From Gammaproteobacteria bacterium UBA2675 (GTDB lineage: Bacteria; Pseudomonadota; Gammaproteobacteria; Pseudomonadales; Pseudohongiellaceae), in assembly GCA_002354805.1 (NCBI GenBank), contig DEMH01000009.1:868001-932000 (forward strand): 64,000 bases of DNA, given 5' to 3'. Below are positions 33,384 through 42,975 of the stretch, piece after piece. A program made the translations under genes and the position numbers. The notes beneath the pieces are model-generated. The model did not search any database. It had not been told where the DNA came from and was given only the letters and a program-made list of their open reading frames with translations. The first letter of the stretch is position 1, and the number at the start of each line of letters is the position of its first letter.

Positions 33384-34520
33384 GTGACGCCCGAATATTA
33401 CATGCAGCGCGCCATTGAACTGGCGCAGTCCGTTTTGACGGCGACTCCCAACCCGCGGGTTGGCTGCGTGATTGTGCGCGACGGAAAAATAGTGGGTGAG
33501 GGCTGTCACGAACGTGTAGGTACTCCCCATGCTGAAGCCCATGCACTGAATGCAGCCGGCGAGCTGGCGCGCGGCGCCACCGTGTATGTGACGCTGGAAC
33601 CCTGTGCACATATGGGGCGCACACCGCCGTGCTCTGATGCGCTGATAGATGCCGGTGTCAGCGAAGTCTATTACGGTGTACAGGATCCCAATCCGCAAGT
33701 GTCGGGTCTGGGTCTGCAGAAGCTGCGCGATGCCGGTGTCACGGTCCACGGACCGCTGCTGGAAGAGGCATGCAGCGCACTCAACCTGGGATTCATGAAA
33801 CGCATGCGCAGCGGCTTGCCTTGGGTGCGCTGCAAAATGGCCATGAGCCTGGATGGGCGCACCGCCATGGCATCGGGCGAGAGCAAGTGGATCACCGGCG
33901 CCGGTGCCCGCGCCGATGTGCAACTGATGCGTGCTGCCAGTTGTGCCATTGTCACGGGCGTCAACACTGTGCTCAGTGACGACCCCAGCCTGAACCTGCG
34001 GCTTGAGCAGATTCCTGCGGGCGAGGCGGGCGAAGTTCAGGCAGACAGGCAGCCAATGCGTGTGGTAATTGATTCGTCATTACGGACGCCGCCGGATTCG
34101 CGCATCATTTCGCTGCCCGGCAATATGCTGTTTCTGACGGGTAGCCCGCATGCCCAGCAGCTGGCGCGCTTCAACAACAGCAGCGCGCAGATACGCCAGC
34201 TGTCGCAGTTGCCGGGCGGTCGTGTCAATCTGCTTGATGCCATGCAGACGCTGGCGCAGGAATACTCCTGCAATGAGGTCATGCTGGAGGCCGGTCCGAC
34301 TTTGAGTGGCGCCATGGTGCAGGCAGGACTGGTAGATGAGGTTGTCATCTATGTGGGTGCGCGATTCCTGGGCAGTGATGCCCTGCCGCTTTTCCACTTG
34401 CCAGGCATCAGCCGCATGCAGGATCACATCGCCCTGAAAATTACCGACGTTAAACAGATTGCCGATGACTGTCGTATAACCGCACGTCTGACCACGGGCG
34501 GCAGTGACGCTCAGCGCTGA
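33384..34520 (+). CDS. ribD: RibD, bifunctional riboflavin deaminase/reductase
   Basis: A 378-residue two-domain enzyme for the second and third steps of riboflavin synthesis. The deaminase domain has the zinc motifs PHAEAHAL and EPCAHMGRTPPC. The reductase domain starts about residue 147 (WVRCKMAMSLDGRTAMASGESKWITG). The GTG at 33384 follows AGGTGGAG. The end overlaps the wider open frame of ribE, whose true start is 13 bases downstream. Confidence 0.95.
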   Translation: MTPEYYMQRAIELAQSVLTATPNPRVGCVIVRDGKIVGEGCHERVGTPHAEAHALNAAGELARGATVYVTLEPCAHMGRTPPCSDALIDAGVSEVYYGVQDPNPQVSGLGLQKLRDAGVTVHGPLLEEACSALNLGFMKRMRSGLPWVRCKMAMSLDGRTAMASGESKWITGAGARADVQLMRAASCAIVTGVNTVLSDDPSLNLRLEQIPAGEAGEVQADRQPMRVVIDSSLRTPPDSRIISLPGNMLFLTGSPHAQQLARFNNSSAQIRQLSQLPGGRVNLLDAMQTLAQEYSCNEVMLEAGPTLSGAMVQAGLVDEVVIYVGARFLGSDALPLFHLPGISRMQDHIALKITDVKQIADDCRITARLTTGGSDAQR

Positions 34521-34533
34521 TACAGGAAAAACC

Positions 34534-35205
34534 ATGTTTACCGGAATCATAGAAGCAGTCGGCCACATTGCAGAACTGAAATTGCGCGGCAAGGAGTGGC
34601 GCCTGAAGGTGAGTTGCGCGTCGCTGGATATGTCGGATGTGCAGCTGGGTGACAGTATTGCTGTCAATGGCTGCTGCCTGACAGTGACGGAGTTTGATAG
34701 CAGCAGTTTTTGCGCTGACGTGTCCAATGAAACACTCAGCCTGACCAGCTTTCAGGATTTGAAAGTGGGTTCCAAGGTGAACCTGGAAAAGGCCCTGATG
34801 CCGAAGAGCCGCCTTGGTGGTCACCTGGTCAGCGGTCATGTTGACGGCCTGGGTGAGCTGCTGGAACAACATGAGGATGGTGGTAGCTGGCGTCTGCTGT
34901 TCCGGGTGCCTGACGAGCTGGCAAAATACATCGCCCAAAAAGGATCGATCTGCATCGACGGGGCCAGTTTGACCGTCAATACTGTGGATGGGGCCTGCTT
35001 CGGTGTTAATATCATCCCCCACACGCAGCAGGCCACGATCATTCATACATACCGGCCGGGTCAGCGCGTCAATATAGAGGTCGACCAGATCGCCCGTTAT
35101 CTGGAGCGATTGATGCTGGGCGAGCGGGCAGCTCAGGGACGGGACCACAAGCAGGCCGGCAGCATCACGGCTGAGTTTCTGAGCAGTCACGGTTTTGACC
35201 GCTGA
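34534..35205 (+). CDS. ribE: RibE, riboflavin synthase alpha chain
   Basis: A 223-residue protein with the usual MFTGIIEAVGHI start and two similar lumazine-binding halves (DSIAVNGCCLTV... in the first, GSICIDGASLTVN in the second). It makes riboflavin from two 6,7-dimethyl-8-ribityllumazine molecules. ACAGGAAAAACC precedes the ATG, which is preferred over the earlier in-frame ATG at 34504. Confidence 0.96.
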   Translation: MFTGIIEAVGHIAELKLRGKEWRLKVSCASLDMSDVQLGDSIAVNGCCLTVTEFDSSSFCADVSNETLSLTSFQDLKVGSKVNLEKALMPKSRLGGHLVSGHVDGLGELLEQHEDGGSWRLLFRVPDELAKYIAQKGSICIDGASLTVNTVDGACFGVNIIPHTQQATIIHTYRPGQRVNIEVDQIARYLERLMLGERAAQGRDHKQAGSITAEFLSSHGFDR

Positions 35206-35268
35206 CAGAAACTACAGATAATTGAATTGAATCGACTGTAAATCCAGCGAGTGTAAGCAGCGGAGATT

Positions 35269-36390
35269 ATGAAACTCAATACTGTTCAAGAACTGATCGA
35301 CGATATCCGGCAGGGCAAAATGGTCATTCTGATGGATGACGAGGATCGCGAGAACGAAGGCGATCTGATTATTGCAGCTGAAAGGGTGCGGGCTGAAGAT
35401 ATCAACTTCATGGCCAAAAATGCACGTGGACTGGTATGTCTGACATTGACGCGCGAGCGCTGTGAGCAGCTGGACCTGTCCCTGATGGTGTCGAAGAACA
35501 ACACGCCATACAACACCAATTTTACCGCGTCGATTGAGGCAGCCACCGGCGTCACTACCGGTATCTCGGCAGCTGATCGTGCCCGTACCATTCAGGTTGC
35601 AGTAGCGCGCGACGCCAGGCCTGAGGATATCGTTCAGCCTGGTCATGTTTTCCCTATCATGGCACAACCGGGTGGTGTCCTGCGCCGCGCCGGACATACC
35701 GAGGCGGGTTGTGATCTGGCGCGCCTGGCCGGTTTTACACCGGCAGCTGCCATCGTGGAGATAATGAACGAAGACGGCACGATGGCCCGACGCCCGGATC
35801 TTGAAATATTTGCAGAACAGCATGGACTCAAGATCGGTACCATCGTTGATCTGATTCACTATCGTATCGCCAACGAGCACACTGTCAGCCGCCGGCAGAG
35901 TCACCAGGTTGTGACGGAGCACGGTGAGTTCACGCTGCATACCTTTGATGACACCATTTCCGGCGGCACGCATCTGGCTTTCACCATGGGTGATATAGTC
36001 AAGGATGACCCGACCCTGGTACGAGTGCATATTGCCAGCACGCTGCGTGATGTATGTGACGTCATCGTGCCGGGTGCCACCAGTTGGTCATTCAGCCGTG
36101 CGCTGGCAAGAATCGCTGAAGAAGGCAAGGGCGTCGCAGTACTGCTGTCCGGTGACGACTACGATGAAGATATTAATGAAAGTATTGCCGGTGTGCTGGG
36201 CGAAAAGAAAGTGATACCCCGTCGCCATCGCCACGGTGGCAGTGATGTGACGATTGGTACGGGTTCACAGATTCTTCGTGAACTGGGAGTGGGCAAGATG
36301 CGCCTGCTGAGCTACCCGGCGAAGTTTAATGCCGTCACCGGATTCGATTTGGAAGTGGTTGAGTTTGTCCAGTTTGATGAACCAGCCTGA
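35269..36390 (+). CDS. ribBA: RibB (DHBP synthase) fused to a degenerate GTP cyclohydrolase II domain
   Basis: A 373-residue protein. Residues 1-205 are an intact 3,4-dihydroxy-2-butanone-4-phosphate synthase (DDEDRENEGDLI, HTEAGCDLARLAG). The C-terminal 165 residues resemble GTP cyclohydrolase II (HGEFTLHTFDD, TMGDI, VRVH), but the zinc cysteines (SECLTGD...RCDCG in RibA) and the RQEGRGIGL motif are gone. The second domain should therefore lack cyclohydrolase activity. A separate, intact RibA is encoded at 38905. Such fusions are known in Pseudomonas-like bacteria. Confidence 0.94.
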   Translation: MKLNTVQELIDDIRQGKMVILMDDEDRENEGDLIIAAERVRAEDINFMAKNARGLVCLTLTRERCEQLDLSLMVSKNNTPYNTNFTASIEAATGVTTGISAADRARTIQVAVARDARPEDIVQPGHVFPIMAQPGGVLRRAGHTEAGCDLARLAGFTPAAAIVEIMNEDGTMARRPDLEIFAEQHGLKIGTIVDLIHYRIANEHTVSRRQSHQVVTEHGEFTLHTFDDTISGGTHLAFTMGDIVKDDPTLVRVHIASTLRDVCDVIVPGATSWSFSRALARIAEEGKGVAVLLSGDDYDEDINESIAGVLGEKKVIPRRHRHGGSDVTIGTGSQILRELGVGKMRLLSYPAKFNAVTGFDLEVVEFVQFDEPA

Positions 36391-36412
36391 CTGACTTTAC
36401 AGAGGAAAAAAC

Positions 36413-36889
36413 ATGAGTGAGATTCGTCGTATTGAGGGTGACTTTGTAAGCGGTTCTGGCCGTTACATCATTATTGCATCACGATTTAACAGCTTTATCG
36501 TTGAGAAGCTGATCGATGGCGCAGTCGACACACTGGTGCGTCACGGTGTTGATAAGGAAAACATCAGTATCGTCATGGCCCCAGGTGCCTACGAGTTGCC
36601 AGTACTGGCCAAGCACGTAGTTGCCAACCGTCCCTGCGATGCAGTGATCGCGCTGGGTGCAGTCATCCGCGGAGGCACGCCGCACTTTGACTATGTGGCA
36701 GGTGAGTGCGTCAAGGGTCTCAGCCAGGTCAGTCTGGATTCCGGTGTGCCGGTGGCATTTGGTGTTCTGACTGTCGATACAATCGAGCAGGCTATTGAAC
36801 GTGCTGGTACCAAAGCTGGAAACAAAGGCGCCGAGGCTGCCATGGGTGCCATAGAAATGGTCAGCGTGCTCGGCAAGTTGGGAGCCTGA
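36413..36889 (+). CDS. ribH: RibH, 6,7-dimethyl-8-ribityllumazine synthase
   Basis: A 158-residue enzyme that condenses DHBP with the pyrimidine from RibD to give the lumazine. Typical segments are ASRFNSFIVEKLIDGA, PGAYELPVLAKHV, ALGAVIRGGTPHFDYVAGE and GVLTVDTIEQAIERAG. AGAGGAAAAAAC precedes the ATG. It lies 22 bases after ribBA. Confidence 0.97.
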   Translation: MSEIRRIEGDFVSGSGRYIIIASRFNSFIVEKLIDGAVDTLVRHGVDKENISIVMAPGAYELPVLAKHVVANRPCDAVIALGAVIRGGTPHFDYVAGECVKGLSQVSLDSGVPVAFGVLTVDTIEQAIERAGTKAGNKGAEAAMGAIEMVSVLGKLGA

Positions 36890-36892
36890 TAC

Positions 36893-37408
36893 GTGGTCGA
36901 TATTCCGGGTACCAGTGGCTCTTTGCCAGACGATGCCGTACCGCTAGAGAACGGTGGGGCAGGCAAAAAGGCCAAAGAGAAAAAATTGACCGACCGCCAG
37001 AAGGCGCGCCGCATGTTGCTGCAGGCGCTGTATCAATGGCAGATAGCCCGTGCGCCGGTCAATGAGATCGTTGCAGAGTTCCTGGTGTACTATCAGGGCA
37101 AGATTGACCGCGAGTTCTTCAAGGAAGTGTTCCCCGCTGTCATCGCACATGTCGATGAGCTTGATGCCATGATGCAGCCGCTGCTGGACCGTGAGTTAAA
37201 GTCACTGGACCCGGTGGAGATTTCATTATTGCGTCTGGGGCTTTACGAACTGGCGCACCGTATCGACGTGCCCTACAAGGTGGTGATCAACGAGTCGGTG
37301 GAACTGGCAAAAGTATTTGGTGCGACCGATGGCCACAAGTACATCAATGGGGTTCTCGACCGCGCATCAAAAGAACTGAGAGCTTTGGAGCGCCGTGGCG
37401 CTGACTGA
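36893..37408 (+). CDS. nusB: NusB, transcription antitermination factor
   Basis: A 171-residue protein. The NusB fold starts about residue 35 (DRQKARRMLLQALYQWQIA) and ends with VPYKVVINESVELAKVFGATDGHKYINGVLD. A Lys-rich N-terminal tail of about 33 residues precedes it, longer than in E. coli. NusB with NusE drives rRNA antitermination. It starts with GTG three bases after ribH stops, eight bases after GGAG. Confidence 0.95.
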   Translation: MVDIPGTSGSLPDDAVPLENGGAGKKAKEKKLTDRQKARRMLLQALYQWQIARAPVNEIVAEFLVYYQGKIDREFFKEVFPAVIAHVDELDAMMQPLLDRELKSLDPVEISLLRLGLYELAHRIDVPYKVVINESVELAKVFGATDGHKYINGVLDRASKELRALERRGAD

Positions 37409-38399
37409 ATTCGACATTATCCGGCAGTTCTTCATGTCGGAGTCTTTTGCGTCGGATCATTCGCATCTGGTCAAGGGGCCGGGCGATGATGCCGCCATCC
37501 TGTCATTGCCTGACGATCATGATCTGGTTGTGTCGGTTGATACACTGAACGAGTCTGTGCACTTTCTGCCAGAAGCCGAACCGTCACTTTTGGCAGCACG
37601 TTGCCTGGCCGTCAATTTGAGTGACCTGGCGGCGATGGGTGCCTCACCACTTGGTTTTACGCTCGCGCTGAGTTTGCCGCAGGTCAGCAACAGCTGGCTA
37701 CAGGCGTTCAGCGAAGGGCTCGCGCAGGCGGCCCGGGATGCTGACTGTCCCCTGATAGGAGGCGACACCACGCGTGGGCCTCTGTCGATCACGATTCAGG
37801 TGCAGGGTATGGTACCGAAAGGTCAGGCTTTGTTGCGCTCCGGGGCGAGCGCCGGCGATGCAGTTTATGTTACCGGCTCTTTGGGGGATGCGGCGGCTGC
37901 ACTGTGGTGGATGCAGGGCGACCCGCGATTCACTGCAAAGGGAATGAGCCGCGCAGACGAGCAGCACTTGCTGGAGGCGTTCTATCAGCCAGCCAGTCGT
38001 ATAGCGGCAGGTAAAGCGCTACGCGGTATTGCATCAGCAGCTATGGATCTTTCAGATGGGCTGGCCTCTGATCTGCGGCATATTCTGAAAGCCAGCAGTG
38101 TATCTGGTGCTCGCATCGAGTCCGGACTATTGCCAGTTTCCGATGTATTGAAGCAGTGCGTCAGCCGGTCGGATCAAATCGAGCTGGCCGTGGGTGGTGG
38201 CGATGACTACGAATTGTGTGTCTGTATCCCGACCGCCCGAATCAGGCAGGCAGAGGCGGCTGTAGCTGCCCTGCAGGTACCGTTTACCCGGATCGGTCAG
38301 CTTAGCAATGACCCGGAGATGATGGTGATTGCCGGCGATGGCAGTACCATGGATCTGAAGGCGACCGGGTATCATCATTTTCAGTCACACTCGAGCTGA
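37395..38399 (+). CDS. thiL: ThiL, thiamine-monophosphate kinase
   Basis: A 334-residue AIR-synthase-type kinase that makes thiamine pyrophosphate from the monophosphate. It has GPGDDAAIL near the start, VDTLNESVHF, NLSDLAAMGA, GGDTTRGPLSI and the late GGGDDYELC. The GTG start overlaps nusB by 14 bases, suggesting coupling. Confidence 0.95.
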   Translation: MALTEFDIIRQFFMSESFASDHSHLVKGPGDDAAILSLPDDHDLVVSVDTLNESVHFLPEAEPSLLAARCLAVNLSDLAAMGASPLGFTLALSLPQVSNSWLQAFSEGLAQAARDADCPLIGGDTTRGPLSITIQVQGMVPKGQALLRSGASAGDAVYVTGSLGDAAAALWWMQGDPRFTAKGMSRADEQHLLEAFYQPASRIAAGKALRGIASAAMDLSDGLASDLRHILKASSVSGARIESGLLPVSDVLKQCVSRSDQIELAVGGGDDYELCVCIPTARIRQAEAAVAALQVPFTRIGQLSNDPEMMVIAGDGSTMDLKATGYHHFQSHSS

Positions 38400-38416
38400 G
38401 GCACAGGAAGTCTCCC

Positions 38417-38893
38417 ATGGCAGCAACACCTGCATCCGTCTGGCGCAACCCAATACACTTTCTGGCCTTTGGACTGGGCAGCGGTGCCGCGCCAGTGGCG
38501 CCCGGAACATTTGGCACCCTGGCCGCGGTGCTAATCTATCTGGCGCTGCCGTCGATGGACTGGATGTGGTATCTGTTGATGTTGCTGCTGACCTTTGTTG
38601 CAGGCGTCTGGATATGTGGTAAAACAGCGGATGACATTGGCGTCCACGACCATGGCGGTATCGTCTGGGATGAGTTTGTCGGCCTGTGGCTGACAATGTT
38701 CCTGGCACCTCCTGGCTGGGTCTGGCTGGTACTGGGATTTGTGCTGTTCAGGATTTTTGATGTGCTGAAGCCGTGGCCGATTCGCTGGTTGGACAGACGC
38801 GTGGCGGGCGGTTTCGGGATAATGATAGACGATATACTGGCAGGCATCTTTGCACTGCTGTGCCTGCAGATTGCCGCTGCATTTTTTGCTTAA
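38417..38893 (+). CDS. pgpA: PgpA, phosphatidylglycerophosphatase A
   Basis: A 158-residue inner-membrane protein that dephosphorylates phosphatidylglycerol phosphate. It has the GLGSGAAPVAPGTFGTLAAV start, DIGVHDHGGIVWDEFVG with the acidic catalytic residues, and FRIFDVLKPWPIRWLDRRV. It sits between thiL and ribA as in Pseudomonas relatives. Confidence 0.95.
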   Translation: MAATPASVWRNPIHFLAFGLGSGAAPVAPGTFGTLAAVLIYLALPSMDWMWYLLMLLLTFVAGVWICGKTADDIGVHDHGGIVWDEFVGLWLTMFLAPPGWVWLVLGFVLFRIFDVLKPWPIRWLDRRVAGGFGIMIDDILAGIFALLCLQIAAAFFA

Positions 38894-38904
38894 GGGGAAT
38901 ACGA

Positions 38905-39495
38905 GTGAGAGTCAAGTTTGTTGCTTCTGCCAGGTTGCCGACTGAACACGGGGAGTTCAGTATCCATGGATTTCAGGATATGGTGACAAGCAAAGAGCAC
39001 GTGGTCCTGACGATGGGCGATCTGAGCACTGATGAGCCGGTAATCAGCCGGGTGCACTCTGAGTGCCTGACCGGTGATGCCCTGTTCAGCATGCGTTGCG
39101 ACTGTGGGCCGCAGCTTGAGTTTGCAATGAAAAAGATTGCCGAGCACGGGCGGGGAATAATTCTGTACCTGCGTCAGGAGGGTCGTGGCATCGGTCTGCT
39201 GAATAAGCTGAAGGCCTACTCACTGCAGGACAAGGGCGCGGATACCGTTGAAGCCAATGTGCAGCTCGGTTTCGAACCTGATGCGCGCGAGTATGACGTC
39301 TGCAAGCCAATGCTGGATCACTTCGGAGTCACTCAGGTCAGACTGTTGACCAATAATCCGCGCAAAGTTGACGCATTGACCGAGCAGGGGATAGTTGTGG
39401 TTGACCGGATACCGATAGAGACAGGGCTCAATCGCCACAACGAAAGCTACCTGGCAGTCAAGGTCAATAAGCTGGGACACCTGATACGTAAATAG
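38905..39495 (+). CDS. ribA: RibA, GTP cyclohydrolase II
   Basis: A 196-residue enzyme, the same length as E. coli RibA, that opens GTP in the first riboflavin step. Zinc cysteines are in HSECLTGD and MRCDCG; the active-site RQEGRGIGL and the LTNNPRKV motifs are intact. The GTG at 38905 follows AAGGGGAA. The longer frame upstream overlaps pgpA and is not homologous. This is the functional partner to the degenerate domain of ribBA. Confidence 0.97.
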   Translation: MRVKFVASARLPTEHGEFSIHGFQDMVTSKEHVVLTMGDLSTDEPVISRVHSECLTGDALFSMRCDCGPQLEFAMKKIAEHGRGIILYLRQEGRGIGLLNKLKAYSLQDKGADTVEANVQLGFEPDAREYDVCKPMLDHFGVTQVRLLTNNPRKVDALTEQGIVVVDRIPIETGLNRHNESYLAVKVNKLGHLIRK

Positions 39496-39519
39496 GATGC
39501 TGCGTTAACGTGGCAGCGG

Positions 39520-40386
39520 TCACCTGGCCTTGTCGATGTGCTGGCACATCATATCCAGGCCCTGCAGTGCTCTGAGGCTGTGCCGTTGAACCAGGTCCGG
39601 GGGAATGGCATACAGGTGGTCATTTGCTACTGCCGGCAACTGTGACCAGCGTCGCCAGTCCTCAAGCCAGGCGGGTGAGTTTTCATCCGAGCCGCTGGCG
39701 ATGATCACTTCCGGTTCTTTTAACAGCACGTCTTCCAGATTGACTTTGGGGCCCGTGCCCAGCTGGCGGAATACGTTCCGACCGCCACACACATCGATCA
39801 TGTCGTTGATCAGTTCGCGACCGCCTACAGTCACCAGTGGCCGGTCCCAGACCTGATAAAACACATCGACAAGCCGGTGCTCGGCAAACTGCTGGCTGGT
39901 GGTGTCCAGCTGATTGATAAAATCCTCCGCCAGAGCATTGGCCCTGGTCTCTGTGCCAGTGAGAACTCCCAGGCGTTGCAGGTGCGAGGCAATACTGCGC
40001 AGTGATTCAGGTTCTGCCGTGTAAACGGTGAACCCAAGCTCCTGCAGTCTTTGCAGCGCGCTGCGCGGATTGCCGGACCGCCACGCGACGATAAGGTCAG
40101 GCTGCAGTGCAACGATCTGTTCCATGTCCAGCATATCAAAACGACCGACAACCGGCAGATCATTGGCTGCCGGCGGATAATTGCTGAAATCCATGACGCC
40201 CACGATGCGGTCACCCGCACCCAGGCTGAACACCAGCTCGGTCATTGAAGGTGCCAGGGTAATGATACGCTGTGCAGGAGCCTGCAGCGTCACTGACTGA
40301 TCGTTGTCGTCAGTAACGACCAGTGGTTGCGCGGCCACTGAAACGCCTAGCAGCACAGGCAGTACGCACAGAAGTTTGAGCCACAT
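39520..40386 (-). CDS. BtuF-like periplasmic corrinoid (or metal-chelate) binding protein
   Basis: A 288-residue class III substrate-binding protein with a signal peptide (LKLLCVLPVLLGVSVAAQ). It has the fold pattern RIITLAPSMTELVFSLGAGDRIVGVMDF..YPPAA, then DMEQIVALQPDLIVAWR, and VGGRELINDMIDVCGGRNVF. BtuF delivers vitamin B12 to BtuCD; those genes are not in the window. The role is inferred from the adjacent adenosyltransferase, which lies 10 bases upstream. The start at 40386 avoids a 22-residue extension over cobO. Confidence 0.85.
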   Translation of the reverse strand: MWLKLLCVLPVLLGVSVAAQPLVVTDDNDQSVTLQAPAQRIITLAPSMTELVFSLGAGDRIVGVMDFSNYPPAANDLPVVGRFDMLDMEQIVALQPDLIVAWRSGNPRSALQRLQELGFTVYTAEPESLRSIASHLQRLGVLTGTETRANALAEDFINQLDTTSQQFAEHRLVDVFYQVWDRPLVTVGGRELINDMIDVCGGRNVFRQLGTGPKVNLEDVLLKEPEVIIASGSDENSPAWLEDWRRWSQLPAVANDHLYAIPPDLVQRHSLRALQGLDMMCQHIDKAR

Positions 40387-40396
40387 AATCGGCAGC

Positions 40397-41005
40397 TTAA
40401 TAATCAATACCCTTCTGGACTTTGACACCGGCGTTAAAGGCATGTTTGACATCCGTGACTTCGCTGACAGTATCGGCCATGTCGATCAGCGCTTTGCTGG
40501 CATTGCGCCCGGTGATGATAACGTGCTGGTCGGCCGGACGGTCACGCAAGGCCTGAATAACCTCGTCGGCTGGCAGGTAGCCATAAGTAAGCATGTAGGT
40601 CAGTTCATCCAGCACAACGACCTGAACCTCAGGGTCGCGCAACAGGCGTGCTGCGTGCTCCCAGGTCGCGGTCGCAGCTGCGATATCTGACTCACGATCC
40701 TGGGTCTCCCAGGTAAACCCGGTATTCATAACATGAAATTCAACCAGCGGATGTTCAGCAAACAGGCGGTGCTCGCCGCAATCCCACTGCCCCTTGATGA
40801 ACTGCACCACGCCACTGCGCAGGCCATGCCCGACGCTGCGTGCCAGCATACCAAACGCCGAAGAGCTTTTGCCTTTACCATTGCCTGTCAGGACCAACAG
40901 CAGTCCCTTGTCGACGGTCGCAGCGGCAATGCGTTGATCAACATGCTCTTTTTTGCGCTGCATGGCTTTTTTGTGTCGGGCATTGCGATCGTCAGTGACA
41001 GTCAT
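40397..41005 (-). CDS. cobO: Corrinoid adenosyltransferase, CobO/BtuR type
   Basis: A 202-residue enzyme that adds the adenosyl group of ATP to cob(I)alamin. The P-loop is TGNGKGKSSSAFGM; VVLDELTYMLTYGYL and VIITGRNA are family segments. It sits 32 bases after dxs and 10 before the btuF-like gene in a five-gene minus-strand operon. No cobalamin riboswitch fits in the spacers. Confidence 0.95.
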   Translation of the reverse strand: MTVTDDRNARHKKAMQRKKEHVDQRIAAATVDKGLLLVLTGNGKGKSSSAFGMLARSVGHGLRSGVVQFIKGQWDCGEHRLFAEHPLVEFHVMNTGFTWETQDRESDIAAATATWEHAARLLRDPEVQVVVLDELTYMLTYGYLPADEVIQALRDRPADQHVIITGRNASKALIDMADTVSEVTDVKHAFNAGVKVQKGIDY

Positions 41006-41037
41006 GGTCAGATTGACTCCAGTAGGTTGCGGACAGC

Positions 41038-42954
41038 TCAGACTGCCTGAGAGTGAATTTTGCAGCGGGTCAGTTTGTCTCTGACTGCGGCAACGATACC
41101 GTCACGGTCAAGGCCCACCGATGCCAGCATGTCGGGAACACGACCATGTGGCAGGAACGAGTCGGGCAGACCCATGTTCAGAATCGGCGTTCTGAAATTC
41201 TGGTTTAGCAGGTGCTCGTTGACAGCAGAGCCAGCACCGCCAGCCACAGCATTCTCTTCGATGGTTACCAGCAGTGAATGCTGCTGCGCCATACGATCGA
41301 TCAGCTCTGTGTCCAGGGGTTTGATGAAACGCATATCAACCACAGTGGCATCCAGTGCTTCGGCCGCATCCAGAGCTGGCTTCAGCATGGTACCAAAGGC
41401 AAGCAATGCCACGGTGCTGCCTTTGCGTCGCACCACGGCCTTGCCGATTGGCAGCTCAGTCATGTCCGACGCGATGCTTGCGCCAGGGCCTTTGCCGCGC
41501 GCGTACCGGACTGCGGCGGGACCCTTGTGCTGATGACCGGTGAACAGCATCTGGCGGCACTCGTTCTCATCACTGGGCGCCATGATCACCATGTTGGGGA
41601 TACAGCGCAGATAGGACAGGTCAAAGCTGCCAGCATGCGTCGGGCCGTCTTCGCCAACCAGACCGGCCCGGTCGATTGCAAAAAGCACGTTCAGATTCTG
41701 AATGGCGACATCGTGAATTAACTGGTCGTAGGCACGTTGCAGGAAAGTGGAATAGATAGCCACAACCGGCTTGAGGCCGTCACAGGCCATACCCGCAGCA
41801 AACGTGACTGCGTGCTGCTCGGCAATGGCAACATCAAAAAAGCGATCGGGGTACTGGTCAGCAAACTCGTCCATGCCCGAGCCGGCACTCATGGCCGGTG
41901 TGATCGCGATCAGTTTTTCATCCTGCTGTGCCATGTCGCACAACCACTGACCAAATACCTGTGAGTATGTCGGCGTTTTGGGCTCGCTGGTCGGGCGTTT
42001 GGGCTTGGCTTCAATTTTGCTCAGGGCGTGCATGCCAAACGGATCGTTTTCAGATGCGGTGTAACCCTTGCCTTTCTGGGTAACGATGTGCAGCAGCTGC
42101 GGGCCGCGCAGCTGTTTGATGTTGCCCAGTACTTCGATGAGGCGCTCTGTATCGTGTCCGTCTACAAGACCAATGTAGTTGAAACCGATCTCTTCAAAAA
42201 GTGTGCCTGGTGACACCATGCCTTTCATGTATTCCTCGGCACGATGCGCTGCCTTGAGTGCCGGAGGAATCTTCGACAGCATTTTTTTGCTGCCGGTACG
42301 AATAAAGTTGTATGGCTTGCTGGCCCACATGCGCGCGAAGTAGCTGGACAGGCCGCCGACATTACGTGAGATGGACATGTTGTTGTCGTTTAGAATGACA
42401 AGCACATTGTCGTCCAGCTCGCCGGCATGGTTCAGCGCTTCAAAGGCCATACCTGCCGTCATTGCGCCATCACCGATGACCGCGATTACGTGCCGCTCTG
42501 CTTCCTGGCGCCGGGCGGCAATCATCATGCCCAGTGCGGCGCTGATGGATGTGCTGGAATGCCCGACACCAAAGCAGTCGTAGTCACTTTCGGTGCGGCA
42601 GGGGAAGGCTGCCAGGCCGCCAGGCTGGCGCATGGTCAGCATCCGCTCGCGGCGGCCGGTGAGTATCTTGTGCGGGTAGGACTGATGGCCCACATCCCAG
42701 ATCAGCCGGTCTTCGGGGGTGTCAAACACATAGTGCAGGGCGATGGTCAGTTCGACCACGCCCAGACCTGCGCCGAAATGCCCACCAGTCTGTCCTACGG
42801 AATACAGCAGGAAATTGCGCAATTCGCGCGCCAGATCCGGAAAGTCGGCGGGATCCATGGTCTTAAGATCAGCTGGTGAGCTGATCTGGTCCAGCAGTGG
42901 CGTGTCCGGACGGCTGAGAGGGATTTCGGTTAACATTGAGTCATGAGCCTGCAT
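41038..42954 (-). CDS. dxs: Dxs, 1-deoxy-D-xylulose-5-phosphate synthase
   Basis: A 638-residue thiamine-diphosphate enzyme, the first step of the MEP pathway. It has GHFGAGLGVVELTIALHYVF, WDVGHQSYPHKILTGR, the TPP motif GDGAMTAGMAFEALNHAG...NDNNMSIS and AEQHAVTFAAGMA. Two nearby ATGs exist; 42954 is kept, and 42936 is an alternative. It lies 21 bases after ispA. Confidence 0.97.
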   Translation of the reverse strand: MQAHDSMLTEIPLSRPDTPLLDQISSPADLKTMDPADFPDLARELRNFLLYSVGQTGGHFGAGLGVVELTIALHYVFDTPEDRLIWDVGHQSYPHKILTGRRERMLTMRQPGGLAAFPCRTESDYDCFGVGHSSTSISAALGMMIAARRQEAERHVIAVIGDGAMTAGMAFEALNHAGELDDNVLVILNDNNMSISRNVGGLSSYFARMWASKPYNFIRTGSKKMLSKIPPALKAAHRAEEYMKGMVSPGTLFEEIGFNYIGLVDGHDTERLIEVLGNIKQLRGPQLLHIVTQKGKGYTASENDPFGMHALSKIEAKPKRPTSEPKTPTYSQVFGQWLCDMAQQDEKLIAITPAMSAGSGMDEFADQYPDRFFDVAIAEQHAVTFAAGMACDGLKPVVAIYSTFLQRAYDQLIHDVAIQNLNVLFAIDRAGLVGEDGPTHAGSFDLSYLRCIPNMVIMAPSDENECRQMLFTGHQHKGPAAVRYARGKGPGASIASDMTELPIGKAVVRRKGSTVALLAFGTMLKPALDAAEALDATVVDMRFIKPLDTELIDRMAQQHSLLVTIEENAVAGGAGSAVNEHLLNQNFRTPILNMGLPDSFLPHGRVPDMLASVGLDRDGIVAAVRDKLTRCKIHSQAV

Positions 42955-42975
42955 TTAATTGGATCAGATGTCAAT

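Noticed and set aside
35206..35268. Possible FMN riboswitch before ribBA
   Set aside because: The gap is 63 bases, too short for the element, and no conserved FMN-box motifs are seen.
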